This document shows, in pieces, positions 24,682 to 33,144 of a stretch of DNA of 64,000 nt. Position 1 is the stretch's first letter, and each line of letters starts with the position of its first letter. Made by a program: the position numbers and the translations under genes. The notes below the pieces were generated by a model that saw only the letters and a program-made list of their open reading frames with translations, did not search any database and was not told the DNA's origin. This DNA is from Pseudomonas arcuscaelestis (lineage in GTDB: Bacteria; Pseudomonadota; Gammaproteobacteria; Pseudomonadales; Pseudomonadaceae): positions 54,549 through 118,548 of the forward strand of contig NZ_JACOPV010000020.1 of NCBI RefSeq assembly GCF_016881005.1, read 5' to 3'.

Positions 24682-25068
24682 TCAGGCCAGAGGGGAGGCG
24701 CGTGGGTTCAGGGCCGGCCATAGCTGGCGTGGCGTCGGCTGGCTGGCAGTGAGCAGCACAGGTGGACCCGCGAACGCCTGCGCAGGCAGCAAAAAGCGCG
24801 GTGGATGCCCAGGCAGCGCCAACAACGGCGCAGCACCGGAGCAGCACCAGCAATGCTGCATGGTCGAGTGATCATCGTTTTGCTGGGCACCATCGATGGG
24901 ACCCAGGGAAATGGCGATCAGCTTGGTGCCGCCAGTGGAACAGAACGCGCCCCAAAGCAGTTGTTCGCTCGGAGTTTTTGGCGTGGCAGCAGACAACGGC
25001 ATAGCCAGCAGATTGAACAGCACTGCAAAGCAGGCGATCCAGGCATGGGCAAGCCGATGTGAGTGCAT
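24682..25068 (-). CDS. DUF2946 family protein
   Basis: A 128-residue protein with an N-terminal hydrophobic segment (W-I-A-C-F-A-V-L-F-N-L-L-A-M-P-L), a central Q-H-C-W-C-C-S-G motif, and a Pro-rich C-terminus (F-L-L-P-A-Q-A-F-A-G-P-P). The cysteine cluster and size agree with DUF2946 and differ from the other copy at 23717-24145, which is Met-rich. First gene of the copper operon (this gene, PCu(A)C, DUF2946, OprC). Function unknown. Confidence 0.7.
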   Translation of the reverse strand: MHSHRLAHAWIACFAVLFNLLAMPLSAATPKTPSEQLLWGAFCSTGGTKLIAISLGPIDGAQQNDDHSTMQHCWCCSGAAPLLALPGHPPRFLLPAQAFAGPPVLLTASQPTPRQLWPALNPRASPLA

Positions 25069-25126
25069 GGAAAGATCCGGTCAGGAATCGAGTGGTGGCT
25101 ATTTAGCCAGAGTTGAAAGTATATGT

Positions 25127-25173
25127 AAAAAAGCCAGGCGTGCGATGAAGTGTCGCAGAGGCCCGGCGTTTTT
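25127..25173 (-). terminator. Intrinsic terminator after the slipin gene
   Basis: On the minus strand GCCGGGC pairs with GCCTGGC (one G-T pair), enclosing an inner TGCGA/TCGCA stem, and ends in six T. It lies 16-62 bases after the slipin stop codon and just upstream of the copper operon, so it separates the two transcription units. Confidence 0.75.
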
Positions 25174-25188
25174 GATTGTAGCCGGGTA

Positions 25189-26046
25189 TCAAACCGCTTT
25201 ATTGCGCCCCATCAATCCGCGCACGGTTTCCTGCAGGTCAGCTGGAAGCACCACGACTTTGGCGTTGTTGCTGCTGGCCAGGTTTTCCATGGCACCGATG
25301 TAGCGCTCGCCCAGCAGGTACATCGCTGGGGTGATTTCACTGCCTACGGCTTCTTTCACCAGGGTGATCGCCTGTGCCGAAGCTTGCGCCAGGTTGATCT
25401 GTGCTTCTGCGTCGAGCTTGGCCGATTGCAGGCGTGCTTCGGCTTCAAGAATGGCGGCCTGCTTGGCGCCCTCGGCGCGGGTGACGTCGGCTTTACGCTC
25501 ACGTTCGGCAGCGGCCTGGCGTTCCATGGCGGACTGCATGTTTTCCGATGGCTTGATGTCCTGAATCTCGACCGAGCGCACGGTCACGCCCCAGTCTTCG
25601 GTCTGCTCCGACATGGCTTCGCGCAGGCGGGCCTTGATCTGTTCACGGCTGGACAGCGCTTCATCGAGGTCCATGGCGCCGACGATGGCACGCAGCGAGG
25701 TCATGGTCAGGCTGGTTACTGCGTAGGCGAAGTCTTGTACGCCGTAGGCGGCTTTCTGCGGATCAACGACCTTGGCAAAGCACAGTGCATTGGCGACGAT
25801 GACCGCGTTGTCACGGGTGATGATTTCCTGCTGCTGCACGTCGAGGATCATGTCCTTGGTAGGCAGGCGATAGGCGACCACGTCCATGTACGGAATAAGA
25901 ATGTTCAGGCCCGGCTTCAGGGTGCTGTGGTAGCGACCCAGGCGCTCGACAATCCATTCTTCGCCTTGCGGCACGATGCGTACCCCTTTGAACAGGGTAA
26001 TGATGACGAACGCGGCAATAGTACCGGCGACGATAAGACTGGTCAT
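25189..26046 (-). CDS. SPFH/Band 7 slipin-like membrane protein
   Basis: A 285-residue stomatin-like protein: an N-terminal membrane anchor (residues 3-20), then the Band 7 domain (R-I-V-P-Q-G-E-E-W-I-V-E-R-L-G-R-Y, about residue 25 on) and a coiled-coil region near residues 170-230 rich in Ala, Glu and Arg. Slipins form membrane microdomain complexes with NfeD proteins and protease partners. Here it follows an NfeD gene at 23 bases. The exact E. coli counterpart is QmcA-like. Role inferred from family only. Confidence 0.88.
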   Translation of the reverse strand: MTSLIVAGTIAAFVIITLFKGVRIVPQGEEWIVERLGRYHSTLKPGLNILIPYMDVVAYRLPTKDMILDVQQQEIITRDNAVIVANALCFAKVVDPQKAAYGVQDFAYAVTSLTMTSLRAIVGAMDLDEALSSREQIKARLREAMSEQTEDWGVTVRSVEIQDIKPSENMQSAMERQAAAERERKADVTRAEGAKQAAILEAEARLQSAKLDAEAQINLAQASAQAITLVKEAVGSEITPAMYLLGERYIGAMENLASSNNAKVVVLPADLQETVRGLMGRNKAV

Positions 26047-26069
26047 GAGTCAATGCTTCCTTTTACTGA

Positions 26070-26507
26070 TCAGGCCCGGGTGACCCGGACAATATTGCCT
26101 TCGATGGCAGCGATACGAACGCGCTCGCCGGAGGGAATCTGGGCATCTGCGACGCACACCCATTCCTCGTTACCGAGGATCGGCTTCTGAAAACGCACGC
26201 GGCCTTTCTGGAACTCAGAGACCTGTGCGGTAAGCAGACCGACTTCACCGATCACATTGTCAGCGGTCCAGCGGGTATCTGGCTTCTTCCTGCGCAAAAC
26301 CTTGAACCACAACAGTGTGGTGATCGACGAGAACACCGCCCAGAGCAACACCTGCATATCAAGTTGCAGGTTGGGCAGCAGATAGGCGAGGAGTGAAACC
26401 AGTACCGCACCAACGCCGAACCAGAGAATGAAGAACGTCGGCAGTGCGAGTTCGAGCACAATCAGCCCGAAACCGAACACCAGCCAGATCCACCATTGCA
26501 TTTCCAT
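26070..26507 (-). CDS. NfeD-family membrane protein
   Basis: A 145-residue protein with two to four N-terminal membrane helices (M-Q-W-W-I-W-L-V-F-G-F-G-L-I-V-L-E and L-Y-F/P-T-F-F-I-L-W-F-G-V-G-A-V-L-V) and a C-terminal OB-fold domain (about 80-145; G-E-V-G-L-L-T-A, E-W-V-C-V-A, G-E-R-V-R-I-A-A-I-E-G). Short NfeD proteins pair with slipins, as here. The start at 26507 is favoured over the longer frame; a second methionine at 26501 is also possible. Confidence 0.85.
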   Translation of the reverse strand: MEMQWWIWLVFGFGLIVLELALPTFFILWFGVGAVLVSLLAYLLPNLQLDMQVLLWAVFSSITTLLWFKVLRRKKPDTRWTADNVIGEVGLLTAQVSEFQKGRVRFQKPILGNEEWVCVADAQIPSGERVRIAAIEGNIVRVTRA

Positions 26508-26609
26508 ATGGGCGAATTCTTCCAGGGGAGGAGGGGCGTAGTGTAAGGCAGCAGGGTAGTGGCGGGCATTCAGAAAATTCTGAAGCAACTGTAAAAAACG
26601 GTGGGTTTT

Positions 26610-27020
26610 TTAGTTGGCTGGGTTCAGCCAGTCCTCCACTCGCAATCCCGGAACTCGCTGAAATTCGCGTAGATTATTGCTTACCAAAATAAGGCCCAGC
26701 GAACGGGCATGTCCTGCGATCATTTGATCGTAGGGGCCGACGGGTGTTCCAGCCTTGGCCAATTCCGCGCGTAGCTGACCACTGTGGGCCGCTGCAAGAT
26801 TGTCGTAACTGAGAACTTCAAGGCGTGCGGCAAAGCCTTCGACCACGGATAAATTACGCTCAGGGGCGGCAGATTTTTCGGCACCGTAAAACAATTCCAT
26901 AAGTGTAATTGTGCTGATGCACAGCTGACCGTGATGGCGGTTGAACGCTTCCCGGACTTCCTGAGGCCGGTTCTTAAGGGTGAATATGCAGATGTTGGTG
27001 TCGAGCATGTACTTGAGCAT
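26610..27020 (-). CDS. vapC: VapC-type PIN-domain ribonuclease toxin
   Basis: A 136-residue PIN-domain protein. The acidic active-site residues are seen as D7 (Y-M-L-D-T-N-I), E42 (L-M-E-L-F-Y-G), D98 (G-P-Y-D-Q-M-I-A) and N115/N116 (V-S-N-N-L-R-E-F). Such toxins cut tRNA or rRNA. The start overlaps the vapB stop by one base (TGATG), so the toxin is translationally coupled to its antitoxin. It is in a typical accessory position between cobK and the NfeD gene. Confidence 0.93.
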   Translation of the reverse strand: MLKYMLDTNICIFTLKNRPQEVREAFNRHHGQLCISTITLMELFYGAEKSAAPERNLSVVEGFAARLEVLSYDNLAAAHSGQLRAELAKAGTPVGPYDQMIAGHARSLGLILVSNNLREFQRVPGLRVEDWLNPAN

Positions 27021-27250
27021 CAGAACCCTTCGCGCTCCTGATCAGCGGGTTGCGCCCGTGAAGCCATGAAATCCGCGCTGACGCATTCGCCCTCGAACCA
27101 GCTATCCCAAGCTTCGCCTGCAGGTGTAATGATCCGCGTTCGGCCGATGGCGACCACATCCACGCGGGTAATTTCTTCCGGAAGTGCGACGGACTTTGGC
27201 AAGCGGATGGCCTGACTGCGGTTGCTTTTGAAGACGGCACCTTGGTCCAT
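27020..27250 (-). CDS. vapB: VapB-type antitoxin
   Basis: A 76-residue antitoxin. The N-terminal half is an AbrB/SpoVT-like swapped-hairpin DNA-binding domain (A-V-F-K-S-N-R-S-Q-A-I-R-L-P-K-S-V-A-L-P). The C-terminal half (E-A-W-D-S-W-F-E-G) wraps the toxin in known complexes. The ATG at 27250 has AGGAGG at good spacing; the longer reading frame upstream covers the promoter. It neutralises VapC and represses the operon. Confidence 0.92.
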   Translation of the reverse strand: MDQGAVFKSNRSQAIRLPKSVALPEEITRVDVVAIGRTRIITPAGEAWDSWFEGECVSADFMASRAQPADQEREGF

Positions 27251-27285
27251 TGAGGGCCTCCTTGGAAAGTCTGAATGTATGTCAA

Positions 27286-27323
27286 AGTCTATGCTGAATA
27301 AGGTATATGTCAATGGGATATAC
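27286..27323 (-). promoter_or_regulatory. vapBC promoter and operator inside the end of cobK
   Basis: On the minus strand a perfect -35 TTGACA (27313-27308) is followed after 16 bases by TAGACT (27291-27286). An inverted repeat GTATAT (27303-27308) and ATATAC (27318-27323) covers the -35, and TATGTCAA occurs twice (27278-27285, 27306-27313). VapB proteins repress their own promoter through such palindromes. The site overlaps the last codons of cobK (stop at 27310). Confidence 0.6.
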
Positions 27324-28041
27324 GCGCCGCCGCTAACGCAGCAAGCAACTCATCGACAGCAAAAAACGCTCGATCGACTGGCGGCAACTCCGGCCGCTTA
27401 AGCACCAGCACCGGTACGCCACGTTCCCGAGCCACTTCCAGCTTGGGCTCGGTGGCAACGCTGCCACTGTTCTTGCTGATCAGCACATCGATCTGCCGGC
27501 GCTCGAACAGTGCGCGCTCGTCTTCCAGGCGGAACGGGCCGCGCGCGCCGATGACTTCGCAGCGCTCATTGGCAGGGCAGGATTCGAGGGCGCGTAGGGT
27601 CCAGAAGTGTGCTGCGGGAATTTCATGCAGATGTTGCAAGGGCTCGCGGCCCAAGGTGAATAGTGGGCGCCGGAATGCTTGGAGCGCGCGCATTAATTCG
27701 GCCCAGTCCGCGACTTCACGCCAGTCATCACCGGGCTGGGCTTGCCAAGCGGGTCGTCTCAGCCCCCAGCAGGCAACGTTGCTGAGCTGTGCGGCGCGGG
27801 CTGCATTGGCGCTGATTTGTGCGGCATAGGGGTGGGTGGCGTCGATCAGCAGGTCGATTTTCTCGGCAAGCAGGTACGCGGCCAAACCTTCAGCCCCACC
27901 AAAGCCGCCAACGCGCACCTGGCAGTTCAGGTCGGTGGGTATTCGACCAATCCCGGCCAGGCTGTAGACATGCTCAGGCCCCAGGGTTCGGGCGATGGCC
28001 AACGCTTCGGTGACGCCGCCCAACAACAGAATACGTTTCAT
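27310..28041 (-). CDS. cobK: Precorrin-6A reductase
   Basis: A 243-residue protein of the CobK/CbiJ family. It begins with the dinucleotide-binding motif M-K-R-I-L-L-L-G-G-V-T-E-A-L-A-I-A-R and has the characteristic D-A-T-H-P-Y-A-A-Q-I-S-A-N-A and I-S-K-N-S-G-S-V-A-T-E-P-K-L-E-V-A-R blocks. It reduces precorrin-6A to precorrin-6B with NADPH. Last gene of the minus-strand operon cobL-cbiD-cobK, starting 4 bases inside the end of cbiD. Its 3' end overlaps the vapBC promoter. Confidence 0.92.
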   Translation of the reverse strand: MKRILLLGGVTEALAIARTLGPEHVYSLAGIGRIPTDLNCQVRVGGFGGAEGLAAYLLAEKIDLLIDATHPYAAQISANAARAAQLSNVACWGLRRPAWQAQPGDDWREVADWAELMRALQAFRRPLFTLGREPLQHLHEIPAAHFWTLRALESCPANERCEVIGARGPFRLEDERALFERRQIDVLISKNSGSVATEPKLEVARERGVPVLVLKRPELPPVDRAFFAVDELLAALAAARISH

Positions 28042-29135
28042 GCAAAGCGCCCTGCATGGCCGACGATGCCGCCCTGGCGATCAATGGCGAACACTTCGAC
28101 CTGCACATGCACCGGCACCACGCTGCGAGCGAACGCCAGGGCATGGGCGCAAACTGCATCGCCGAGGGCGATGCCTGCAGCGCTGGCCATGGCCAATGCC
28201 TGCTGGCTGGTGTTGGCCTGGCAGATCGCGGCTTGTAGCTCGCTGCTGGCACCGATGTCGGCAGCCCAGCGCGCCAGCTGCGGCAAGTCGATGCTGGAGT
28301 GACGGCTGTGCAGGTCCATGTGGCCGGCCGCGAGCTTGCTGATTTTGCCAAAGCCGCCGCACACGCTGAGTTTATCCACAGGCACCTTGCGCAGATGCTT
28401 GAGCACGGCACCGACAAAGTCGCCCATTTCGATAAGCGCAATCTCCGGTAGGTTGTAGACCCGGCGCATGGTGTCTTCACTGGCGTTGCCGGTACAGGCA
28501 GCGATATGCAGGTAACCGTTGGTTTTGGCTACGTCGATGCCCTGGTGGATCGAGGCGATGTAGGCCGAGCAGGAAAACGGCCGGACGATGCCGCTGGTGC
28601 CAAGAATTGACAGGCCGCCGAGAATGCCCAAGCGCGGATTCATGGTTTTCAGCGCCAGGCTTTCGCCATCCTGGACGTTTACCGTCACTTCAAAGCCGCC
28701 GTTGTACCCGCACTCAACCGCCAGTTGCTGCAGGTGCTCGGTAATCATTCTGCGTGGCACGGGGTTGATGGCCGGTTCACCCACCGCCAGAACCAGGCCT
28801 GGACGAGTCACCGTGCCCACTCCAGTGCCGGCAACAAAGCGCACGCCCGGCTCTTGCAGCAGTCGCACGCGGCTAAAGAGCAGGGCACCATGGGTTACAT
28901 CCGGGTCATCACCTGCATCCTTGAGCGTGCCGGCTTCAGCGCCATTCTGATGCAGGCGACAGAACTCCAGACGCATCTGCACTTGCTTGCCCTTGGGCAG
29001 GGTGATCTGCACTGCATCGCTTTCAACACCGCTCAGCAGCAGACGCGCCGCGGCAAGGCTGGTGGCTGTGGCGCAGCTGCCGGTGGTCAGACCGCTGCGC
29101 AACGGGGCGGGTTGTTCCTGGGTTTCGTCACGCAT
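28038..29135 (-). CDS. cbiD: Cobalt-precorrin-5B C1-methyltransferase family protein (CbiD)
   Basis: A 365-residue CbiD protein: R-S-G-L-T-T-G-S-C-A-T-A-T-S-L-A-A near the N-terminus, G-L-S-I-L-G-T-S-G-I-V-R-P-F-S at mid-length, and G-G-F-G-K-I-S-K-L-A-A-G-H-M-D-L-H-S-R later. CbiD methylates C-1 in the anaerobic pathway; in aerobic Pseudomonas its role replaces CobF in ring contraction/methylation at C-1. Overlaps both cobL (8 bases) and cobK (4 bases) within one operon. Confidence 0.93.
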   Translation of the reverse strand: MRDETQEQPAPLRSGLTTGSCATATSLAAARLLLSGVESDAVQITLPKGKQVQMRLEFCRLHQNGAEAGTLKDAGDDPDVTHGALLFSRVRLLQEPGVRFVAGTGVGTVTRPGLVLAVGEPAINPVPRRMITEHLQQLAVECGYNGGFEVTVNVQDGESLALKTMNPRLGILGGLSILGTSGIVRPFSCSAYIASIHQGIDVAKTNGYLHIAACTGNASEDTMRRVYNLPEIALIEMGDFVGAVLKHLRKVPVDKLSVCGGFGKISKLAAGHMDLHSRHSSIDLPQLARWAADIGASSELQAAICQANTSQQALAMASAAGIALGDAVCAHALAFARSVVPVHVQVEVFAIDRQGGIVGHAGRFA

Positions 29136-30339
29136 CAGCAGGCTTGATCGCTTCTAGCAGGGTGATGGGCAGGGCTTGGCGCCAGGTGTCGAACTCCCCC
29201 AGTGGCTGCGCCTGGGCGATGTGGATGCGGGTCAACTCACCGCCATGCTGCTCACGCCAGTTAACCAGAGCCAGCTCGCTTTGCAGGGTGACCGCATTGG
29301 CCACCAGGCGACCACCCGGGCGCAAATGCTGCCAGCAGTCTTGCAGCACGCCTTCGCGGGTTACGCCACCGCCGATAAAGATTGCATCGGGACGCTCCAG
29401 TCCTGCCAGCGCTTGTGGTGCTCGCCCGCGGATCAACTGCAGGCCGGGAACACCAAGGGCATCGCGGTTGTGCTCGATCAACAGCTGGCGCCCTTCATCG
29501 GACTCAATGGCCAGCGCCCGGCAGCTTGGGTGGGCGCGCATCCACTCGATACTGATCGAGCCACTGCCAGCGCCCACGTCCCAAAGCAACTCGCCCGGTT
29601 GTGGTGCCAGGCGGGCGAGGGTAATGGCGCGAACATCACGCTTGGTCAACTGGCCGTCATGCTTGAAGGCCGCGTCTGGCAGGCCCGCCAGCGGAGACAG
29701 GCGTGGGGCATCGGCGGATGCCAGGCATTCGATGGCGAGCAGATTGAGGTCTGCGACGCGGGTATGCGACCACTGTTCGGCGGTACCTTGCAGGTGGTCT
29801 TCTTCAGCGCCACCAAGGTGCTCGAACACATGCAAGCGGCTGGGGCCGAAGCCGCGCTCGCACAACAGGCTGGCGATGGCTGCGGGGCTGCTGCCATCGT
29901 TACTCAGCACCAGCAAGCGTACGCCGCTGTATACATGCGCGTTCAGCGCCGCCAGTGGGCGCGCGACCACTGACAGTATCGTCACCTCCTGCAGTGGCCA
30001 GCCCAACCGAGCTGCAGCCAGTGCGCAGGAGGAGGGCACCGACAACACGCGCATTTCTTCAGGTGCAAGTTGGCGGGCGAGGCTGGCTCCGACCCCGAAG
30101 AACATCGGGTCGCCGCTGGCCAGCACGCACACCGGCTCCCCGCGCAGTGCCAGCAATGGCGCCAGGGAAAAGGGGCTGGGCCACAGCAGGCGTTCGCCGC
30201 TAATACAGCGTGGTAGCAGATCCAGCTGGCGCTGGCCGCCAAAAACCCTGGTGGCGCCCAGCAGCGCGCGGCGGGCAGGTTTGCCCAAACCACTGAAACC
30301 GTCTTCACCGATACCTACTACTGTCAGCCAGGGCGACAT
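29128..30339 (-). CDS. cobL: Precorrin-6Y C5,15-methyltransferase (decarboxylating)
   Basis: A 403-residue fusion of the CbiE-type and CbiT-type methyltransferases, as usual for CobL. The N-terminal ~200 residues are a tetrapyrrole methylase (V-G-I-G-E-D-G-F-S-G-L; L-A-S-G-D-P-M-F-F-G-V-G). The C-terminal part is a class I methyltransferase (E-L-L-W-D-V-G-A-G-S-G-S-I-S-I-E-W; I-F-I-G-G-G-V-T). It methylates C-5 and C-15 and removes a carboxyl group. First gene of the minus-strand cob operon, divergent from cobG. Confidence 0.93.
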   Translation of the reverse strand: MSPWLTVVGIGEDGFSGLGKPARRALLGATRVFGGQRQLDLLPRCISGERLLWPSPFSLAPLLALRGEPVCVLASGDPMFFGVGASLARQLAPEEMRVLSVPSSCALAAARLGWPLQEVTILSVVARPLAALNAHVYSGVRLLVLSNDGSSPAAIASLLCERGFGPSRLHVFEHLGGAEEDHLQGTAEQWSHTRVADLNLLAIECLASADAPRLSPLAGLPDAAFKHDGQLTKRDVRAITLARLAPQPGELLWDVGAGSGSISIEWMRAHPSCRALAIESDEGRQLLIEHNRDALGVPGLQLIRGRAPQALAGLERPDAIFIGGGVTREGVLQDCWQHLRPGGRLVANAVTLQSELALVNWREQHGGELTRIHIAQAQPLGEFDTWRQALPITLLEAIKPADA

Positions 30340-30441
30340 GTGTTTTCCTCAATACCCAGCAATCCGACCGGCAGGCTTTTCATGCCTTTGGACAAAGCAG
30401 GCATAATACCGCGCCTTCTACACTGAAGTGCCTTTTCACGA

Positions 30442-31794
30442 TTGTCGGGTGACCTTTTGAACCAGCCTTTTTCGGCCCACCAGCCCCCTGCTCCGTTACG
30501 TCCCTCGGGTTGTCCGGGGTTGCTGCGCATCGTCCAGGCCAAGGACGGTGGCATCTGCCGGATCAAACTGGCAGGTGGGGCGATATCGGCCGATCAAGCC
30601 GATGCCGTTGCCGCTGGCGCCGAACACTTTTCGGCTGGCGAGATAGAGGCCACCAACCGTGGCAACTTGCAGATTCGGGGTATTGGCAGCGAACAAGCCG
30701 GGTTGATCCAGATGTTGCTGGCGAGCGGCCTCGGCCCGCGCGATGCCGCCGGTGATGATGTGCGCAACCTGATGCTCAGCCCTACAGCAGGCGTTGATCC
30801 GCTGATGCTATTCGATACTCGGCCGTTGGCCGCGCAGGTCCTGGAGTCGCTGGAAACCACCCCGCGCTTGCATGAGCTGTCGGCAAAGTTTGCTGTGCAA
30901 ATGGATGGCGGCGAAGGGTTGGCAATGCTTGAACACCACCACGACGTGTGGCTGAGCCCTTTGCGCCTGGACGACGAAATCTGGTTGGCGTTCGGGCTGG
31001 CAGGCTGCCCGGCAGACGACTCGCCGCTCGGCGCTGTTCCGCTAGCCCAGGGGCATGAACTGGTGCTGGCGGTGTTGAATCGCTTTCTCGACCTGGCCCG
31101 GCCGGAGCAGACGCGGATGCGCCACTTGCTGCTCGAGCAGTCGCCAACAGACGTTGTTGCTGGGTTAGGCCTAGAGGTGCGTGCGGATTCGAGCGTGCTG
31201 CAATGGCGGCGCAAAACAACCACAGGCGGCAATTACCTGGGCAGTTATCCGCAGCAACAAGCGGGCATGAGCGCTGTTGGCGGTGCCGCACCACTGGGCC
31301 GTTTGAGCCCTGGCATGCTACGTGGCGCTGCGTCGCTTGCGCGCACATGGGGCGATGGCACCTTGCGCGTCACGCCCTGGCAGAGCCTGCTGCTGCCCAA
31401 TATTGCGCAGTGCCAGGTAGACACCGTGCTTAGCGAGCTGGCCCAATTGGGCCTGCTTTGCTCGGCGGATGAAAAACTCGCCCGCCTGGTTGCCTGCACC
31501 GGCTCGGACGGCTGCGCCAAGGCTCAGGCCGACACCAAGGGCGACGCGCGTCTGCTGGCCACATTGCTCGCCAGCGGCGCACCGGCCAGCGTGCACCTGA
31601 GCGCCTGTCCACGCTCCTGTGCCTTGGCTCATGCCGCCCCGGCAACCCTGTTGGCACAAAGCCCGGGACACTACGACTTATATCTGCGTGACGCAGGCCG
31701 GCCGGGCTTCGGCAGCCTGCGCGCACGCAACCTCACACTGAAAGAAGCCGGCGCACTGCTAGACGCCCGCTCACGGAGCACCCTTGATGATTGA
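30442..31794 (+). CDS. cobG: Precorrin-3B synthase (monooxygenase-type)
   Basis: A ~450-residue nitrite/sulfite-reductase-like protein, as expected of CobG. It starts with a ferredoxin-like domain (R-P-S-G-C-P-G-L-L-R-I, G-G-I-C-R-I-K-L-A-G-G). The cysteines of the 4Fe-4S site are seen as C-T-G-S-D-G-C and C-P-R-S-C. CobG hydroxylates precorrin-3A using O2. The start is uncertain: TTG at 30442 or 30457 are the only nearby options, and no clear ATG exists. First gene of cobG-cobH-cobI-cobJ. Confidence 0.88.
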   Translation: MSGDLLNQPFSAHQPPAPLRPSGCPGLLRIVQAKDGGICRIKLAGGAISADQADAVAAGAEHFSAGEIEATNRGNLQIRGIGSEQAGLIQMLLASGLGPRDAAGDDVRNLMLSPTAGVDPLMLFDTRPLAAQVLESLETTPRLHELSAKFAVQMDGGEGLAMLEHHHDVWLSPLRLDDEIWLAFGLAGCPADDSPLGAVPLAQGHELVLAVLNRFLDLARPEQTRMRHLLLEQSPTDVVAGLGLEVRADSSVLQWRRKTTTGGNYLGSYPQQQAGMSAVGGAAPLGRLSPGMLRGAASLARTWGDGTLRVTPWQSLLLPNIAQCQVDTVLSELAQLGLLCSADEKLARLVACTGSDGCAKAQADTKGDARLLATLLASGAPASVHLSACPRSCALAHAAPATLLAQSPGHYDLYLRDAGRPGFGSLRARNLTLKEAGALLDARSRSTLDD

Positions 31795-32413
31795 TTACAT
31801 CCGCGATGGTCAGGAGATCTATCGCAATTCTTTCGCGATCATTCGAGAGGAGGCTCGGCTCGATCGCATTCCTGCCGATCTGGAAAAACTCGCGGTTCGA
31901 GTCATTCATGCCTGTGGCATGGTCGACGCCATCGATGGCCTGCAGTTCTCACCGGGCGCAGGTGCTGCCGGACGCGAAGCCTTGGCCAAGGGCGCGCCGA
32001 TTCTCTGTGATGCACGCATGGTGTCCGAGGGCATCACCCGTGCTCGCCTTCCGGCGAACAACGAGGTGATCTGCACCTTGCGGGATGAGCAAGTACCGGC
32101 GCTTGCCCGTGAACTGGGCAACACCCGGTCGGCGGTCGCCCTGGAGCTTTGGCGCCCGCACCTGGAAGGTAGCGTGGTGGTGATCGGCAATGCGCCGACC
32201 GCCCTGTTCTACCTGCTGGAGATGCTCGATGCCGGCGCACCTAAGCCCGCCTTGATCCTTGGCTTCCCGGTAGGCTTTGTCGGCGCCGCCGAATCCAAGG
32301 CGATGCTCGCTGCCGATAGCCGCGGCGTACCTTTTGTGATCATGCAGGGGCGCCTGGGTGGCAGCGCCATGGCGGCTGCGGCAGTCAATGCTCTGGCCAC
32401 GGAGGTCGAATGA
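31787..32413 (+). CDS. cobH: Precorrin-8X methylmutase
   Basis: A 208-residue CobH/CbiC protein. The catalytic His is H41 in I-H-A-C-G-M-V-D, close to the known position 43. Other family blocks: D-A-R-M-V-S-E-G-I, G-N-A-P-T-A-L-F-Y-L, and G-F-P-V-G-F-V-G-A-A-E-S-K. It moves the C-11 methyl to C-12, giving hydrogenobyrinate. The ATG at 31787 has GGAG at 31776-31779 and overlaps the cobG end by 8 bases; a TTG directly before it is less likely. Confidence 0.94.
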   Translation: MIDYIRDGQEIYRNSFAIIREEARLDRIPADLEKLAVRVIHACGMVDAIDGLQFSPGAGAAGREALAKGAPILCDARMVSEGITRARLPANNEVICTLRDEQVPALARELGNTRSAVALELWRPHLEGSVVVIGNAPTALFYLLEMLDAGAPKPALILGFPVGFVGAAESKAMLAADSRGVPFVIMQGRLGGSAMAAAAVNALATEVE

Positions 32414-33144
32414 TGCAGGCGCGTGGACGTTTGCTGGGCCTGGGCGTAGGGCCAGGCGATCCAGAACTGATAACCGTAAAGGCCCTGCGCTTGCTGCGCG
32501 AATCGCCGGTGGTGGCGTACTTCGTTGCCAAGGGCAAGCGGGGCAACGCCTTCGGCATTATCGAAGGCCATTTGCAGCAAGCCCAGACCCTTCTGCCGCT
32601 GGTGTATCCAGTGACCACCGAGGTACTGCCAGCGCCGCTGTCCTATGAACAGGTCATCAGCGATTTTTATGATGCTGCCAGCCTGGAAGTCGCCGCGCAT
32701 CTGGACGCCGGGCGTGATGTCGCGGTGATCTGCGAAGGCGATCCGTTCTTCTACGGCTCCTACATGTACCTGCACGACCGCCTTGCCGAACGTTACGAGG
32801 CCCAGGTGATTCCAGGGGTCTGCTCGATGCTCGGCGGCGCCTCGGTATTGGGTGCCCCTCTGGTTTACCGCAATCAAAGCCTGTCGGTACTTTCGGGTGT
32901 GCTGCCGCATGCCGAGCTCAAGCGCCGCCTGACCGACGCCGACGCGGCGGTGATCATGAAACTAGGACGCAACTTCCCCAAGGTTCGCGAGGTGCTGACC
33001 GAGCTGGGCATGGCAGATCGCGCTTTGTATGTGGAGCGCGCGACCATGGCCAACCAGAAGATCGTCGCACTGGATGAGGTCGACCCGCAGTCGTCGCCGT
33101 ACTTCTCGCTGATTATTGTTCCCGGTGAAAGGTGGCAGGGCTGA
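32410..33144 (+). CDS. cobI: Precorrin-2 C20-methyltransferase
   Basis: A 244-residue tetrapyrrole methylase. Typical SAM-binding motifs are G-L-G-V-G-P-G-D-P-E-L-I-T-V-K-A-L near the N-terminus and C-E-G-D-P-F-F-Y-G-S-Y-M-Y-L at about residue 105, plus V-I-P-G-V-C-S-M-L-G. It methylates precorrin-2 at C-20 to give precorrin-3A. The ATG at 32410 (or the next codon) follows GGAGG and overlaps the end of cobH by 4 bases. Confidence 0.93.
   Translation: MMQARGRLLGLGVGPGDPELITVKALRLLRESPVVAYFVAKGKRGNAFGIIEGHLQQAQTLLPLVYPVTTEVLPAPLSYEQVISDFYDAASLEVAAHLDAGRDVAVICEGDPFFYGSYMYLHDRLAERYEAQVIPGVCSMLGGASVLGAPLVYRNQSLSVLSGVLPHAELKRRLTDADAAVIMKLGRNFPKVREVLTELGMADRALYVERATMANQKIVALDEVDPQSSPYFSLIIVPGERWQG

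Noticed and set aside
30340..30441. Possible cobalamin riboswitch or sigma-70 promoter between cobL and cobG
   Set aside because: No B12-box and no adequately spaced -35/-10 pair could be found; ATGCCT/AGGCAT around 30382-30404 is a chance short repeat.
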